Origin: SIG575 sp045632485
GTDB taxonomy: Bacteria; Bacillota; Clostridia; Oscillospirales; Acutalibacteraceae
DNA: 15,084 nucleotides
NCBI GenBank assembly: GCA_045632485.1
Contig: JAZQWT010000149.1
Location: forward strand, 1 to 15,084
Direction: 5' to 3'
How positions within the stretch are numbered: the stretch's first letter is position 1; each line of letters begins with the position of its first letter. The notes under the pieces were generated by a model that ran no database searches, was not told the origin of the DNA, and saw nothing but the letters and a program-made list of their open reading frames with translations. The translations under genes were made by a program, and so were the position numbers. Shown one piece after another: positions 14,589 to 15,084 of the stretch.

Positions 14589-14716
14589 GGCCCCCTTGCC
14601 TAAAGGGGGCTGGCAAAACCGTAGGTTTTGACCGGGGGATATTTTTTAGTTTATTGAAATTAACTTTTATCCCTCCACCGCTTACGCGGTCCCCCTCCCT
14701 TTAGGCAAGGGAGGCA
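14589..14716. repeat. Long imperfect inverted-repeat element (MITE-like)
   Basis: About 128 bases whose two ends are mutual inverted repeats. CCCTTGCCTAAAGGG at 14593-14607 is exactly complementary to 14697-14711, and the similarity continues inward to GGGGGAT (14634-14640) and ATCCCTCC (14669-14676). Each end is also a hairpin by itself (GCCCCCTT/AAGGGGGC and CCTCCCTT/AAGGGAGG), and smaller hairpins (AAAACC/GGTTTT and ACCGC/GCGGT) lie inside. It has no coding capacity. The architecture fits a non-autonomous mobile or REP-type element. Confidence 0.72.
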
Positions 14717-14754
14717 ATACTCCATTTCAACAAAATGATAAATTATAATTTAAA

Positions 14755-14818
14755 CGAAAAATCCCCTCTGTCAGAAAACAAAGTTTTCTGACATCTCCCC
14801 TTGCGTTTTCAAGGGGAG
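14755..14818. repeat. CCCCTCTGTCA-type palindromic repeat, copy 2
   Basis: Same family as 14467-14529. Here the central stem is a perfect 10 bp, GTCAGAAAAC against GTTTTCTGAC with loop AAA, followed by the same CTCCCCTTG / CAAGGGGAG hairpin. The change of central arms while pairing is kept points to selection or a mobility requirement for the fold. Confidence 0.8.
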
Positions 14819-14920
14819 GCTATTAATTCGGCACATATATAAATTATAATTTATTAGGCAATTATTTTTAACATTGTAGTGTTTAGCGCTTGCTGACAAA
14901 CCGTTGATTTACGTATATTT

Positions 14921-14992
14921 ACGGGCGATTCGTGAATCGCCCCTACGTTCACCGATTGAAAGAAGAGTAGGGGTCATTCACGAATGACCCGT
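14921..14992. repeat. Paired mirror-image hairpin element
   Basis: The left hairpin GGGCGATTC / GAATCGCCC (14923-14942) and right hairpin GGGTCATTC / GAATGACCC (14971-14990) are flanked by ACGGG...CCCCTAC and GTAGGGG...CCCGT. Each 26-base half (14921-14946 and 14967-14992) is the inverse of the other except at four positions, which change in base-paired sets. The spacer between the halves is 20 bases and not palindromic. Confidence 0.75.
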
Positions 14993-15015
14993 CTGAAATT
15001 TACGCATGAAATAAC

Positions 15016-15038
15016 GGAACGTCGGAAACCGCCGTTCC
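15016..15038. repeat. Small GC-rich hairpin
   Basis: GGAACG (15016-15021) pairs with CGTTCC (15033-15038), with an inner CGG/CCG pair around an AAA loop. It is in the same array, just before the last AT-rich spacer. No second copy is in the window. Confidence 0.45.
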
Positions 15039-15084
15039 CTGCGATATAACATCTGAACACACATATAAATTATAATCTGAAAAA

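Larger units (their letters stand above)
14458..15084. repeat. Gene-free palindromic repeat array downstream of the beta-CASP gene
   Basis: No coding region is supported here. The stretch holds four palindromic elements of three families plus an AT-rich spacer ATAAATTATAAT (or one-base variant) at 14550-14561, 14738-14749, 14839-14850 and 15065-15076, one between or after each element. At 14839-14854 the spacer is part of a perfect 16-bp palindrome. No canonical terminator with a U-run is seen for the upstream gene, though the hairpins could stop or protect its transcript. Confidence 0.75.

Noticed and set aside
14458..15084. CRISPR array
   Set aside because: The repeats are of several families, not regularly spaced, have no unique spacers of uniform length, and no cas genes are near.

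Overview
The window comes from a Gram-positive low-to-moderate GC bacterium, most likely a gut-type clostridium (Clostridia, possibly Oscillospiraceae/Ruminococcaceae). The evidence is the combination of HrcA/CIRCE and CtsR/McsA/McsB/ClpC heat-shock systems (Firmicutes-specific), a 611-residue Firmicutes-length DnaK, a Bacillus/phi3T-style ThyA, strong AGGAG-type ribosome binding sites, and an array of palindromic intergenic repeats. The genus cannot be fixed from the sequence alone.

Layout. (1) Positions 1-3226, plus strand: three tandem paralogues of the endonuclease/exonuclease/phosphatase (EEP) fold. The first is cut by the window edge, the second has an N-terminal export signal, and the third is cytoplasmic. 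They run directly into thyA and folA, which overlap by one base. A bidirectional hairpin terminator (about 3237-3280) separates this operon from the convergent heat-shock cluster. (2) Positions 3273-12570, minus strand: read in transcription order, ctsR-mcsA-mcsB-clpC-hrcA-grpE-dnaK-dnaJ. This joins the class III (CtsR) and class I (HrcA) heat-shock operons head to tail. A sigma-A-type promoter flanked by two perfect CtsR operators precedes ctsR, and a second promoter with a perfect CIRCE element precedes hrcA. No terminator is visible between clpC and hrcA, so read-through is likely. (3) Positions 12580-12858: a dense divergent regulatory region holding the CtsR operators, a polypyrimidine tract and overlapping inverted repeats over the promoter of the next gene. 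(4) Positions 12859-14457, plus strand: a complete beta-CASP metallo-beta-lactamase-fold RNase-like protein. (5) Positions 14458-15084: no gene, but a mosaic of palindromic repeats of three families separated by a recurring AT-rich palindromic spacer.

How the genes work together. ThyA consumes methylene-tetrahydrofolate and releases dihydrofolate, which FolA reduces; translational coupling keeps them in step. CtsR represses its own operon. McsA and McsB are the adaptor/activator and protein arginine kinase that inactivate CtsR and mark proteins for ClpC (with a ClpP encoded elsewhere). HrcA represses the grpE-dnaK-dnaJ chaperone genes through CIRCE. Refolding and degradation therefore sit in one transcriptional line.

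The gene content is mostly well-known housekeeping and stress machinery, and no wholly new protein system is evident. The least explained features are the repeat array downstream of the beta-CASP gene, the overlapping inverted repeats at its promoter, and the EEP paralogue array ahead of thyA.
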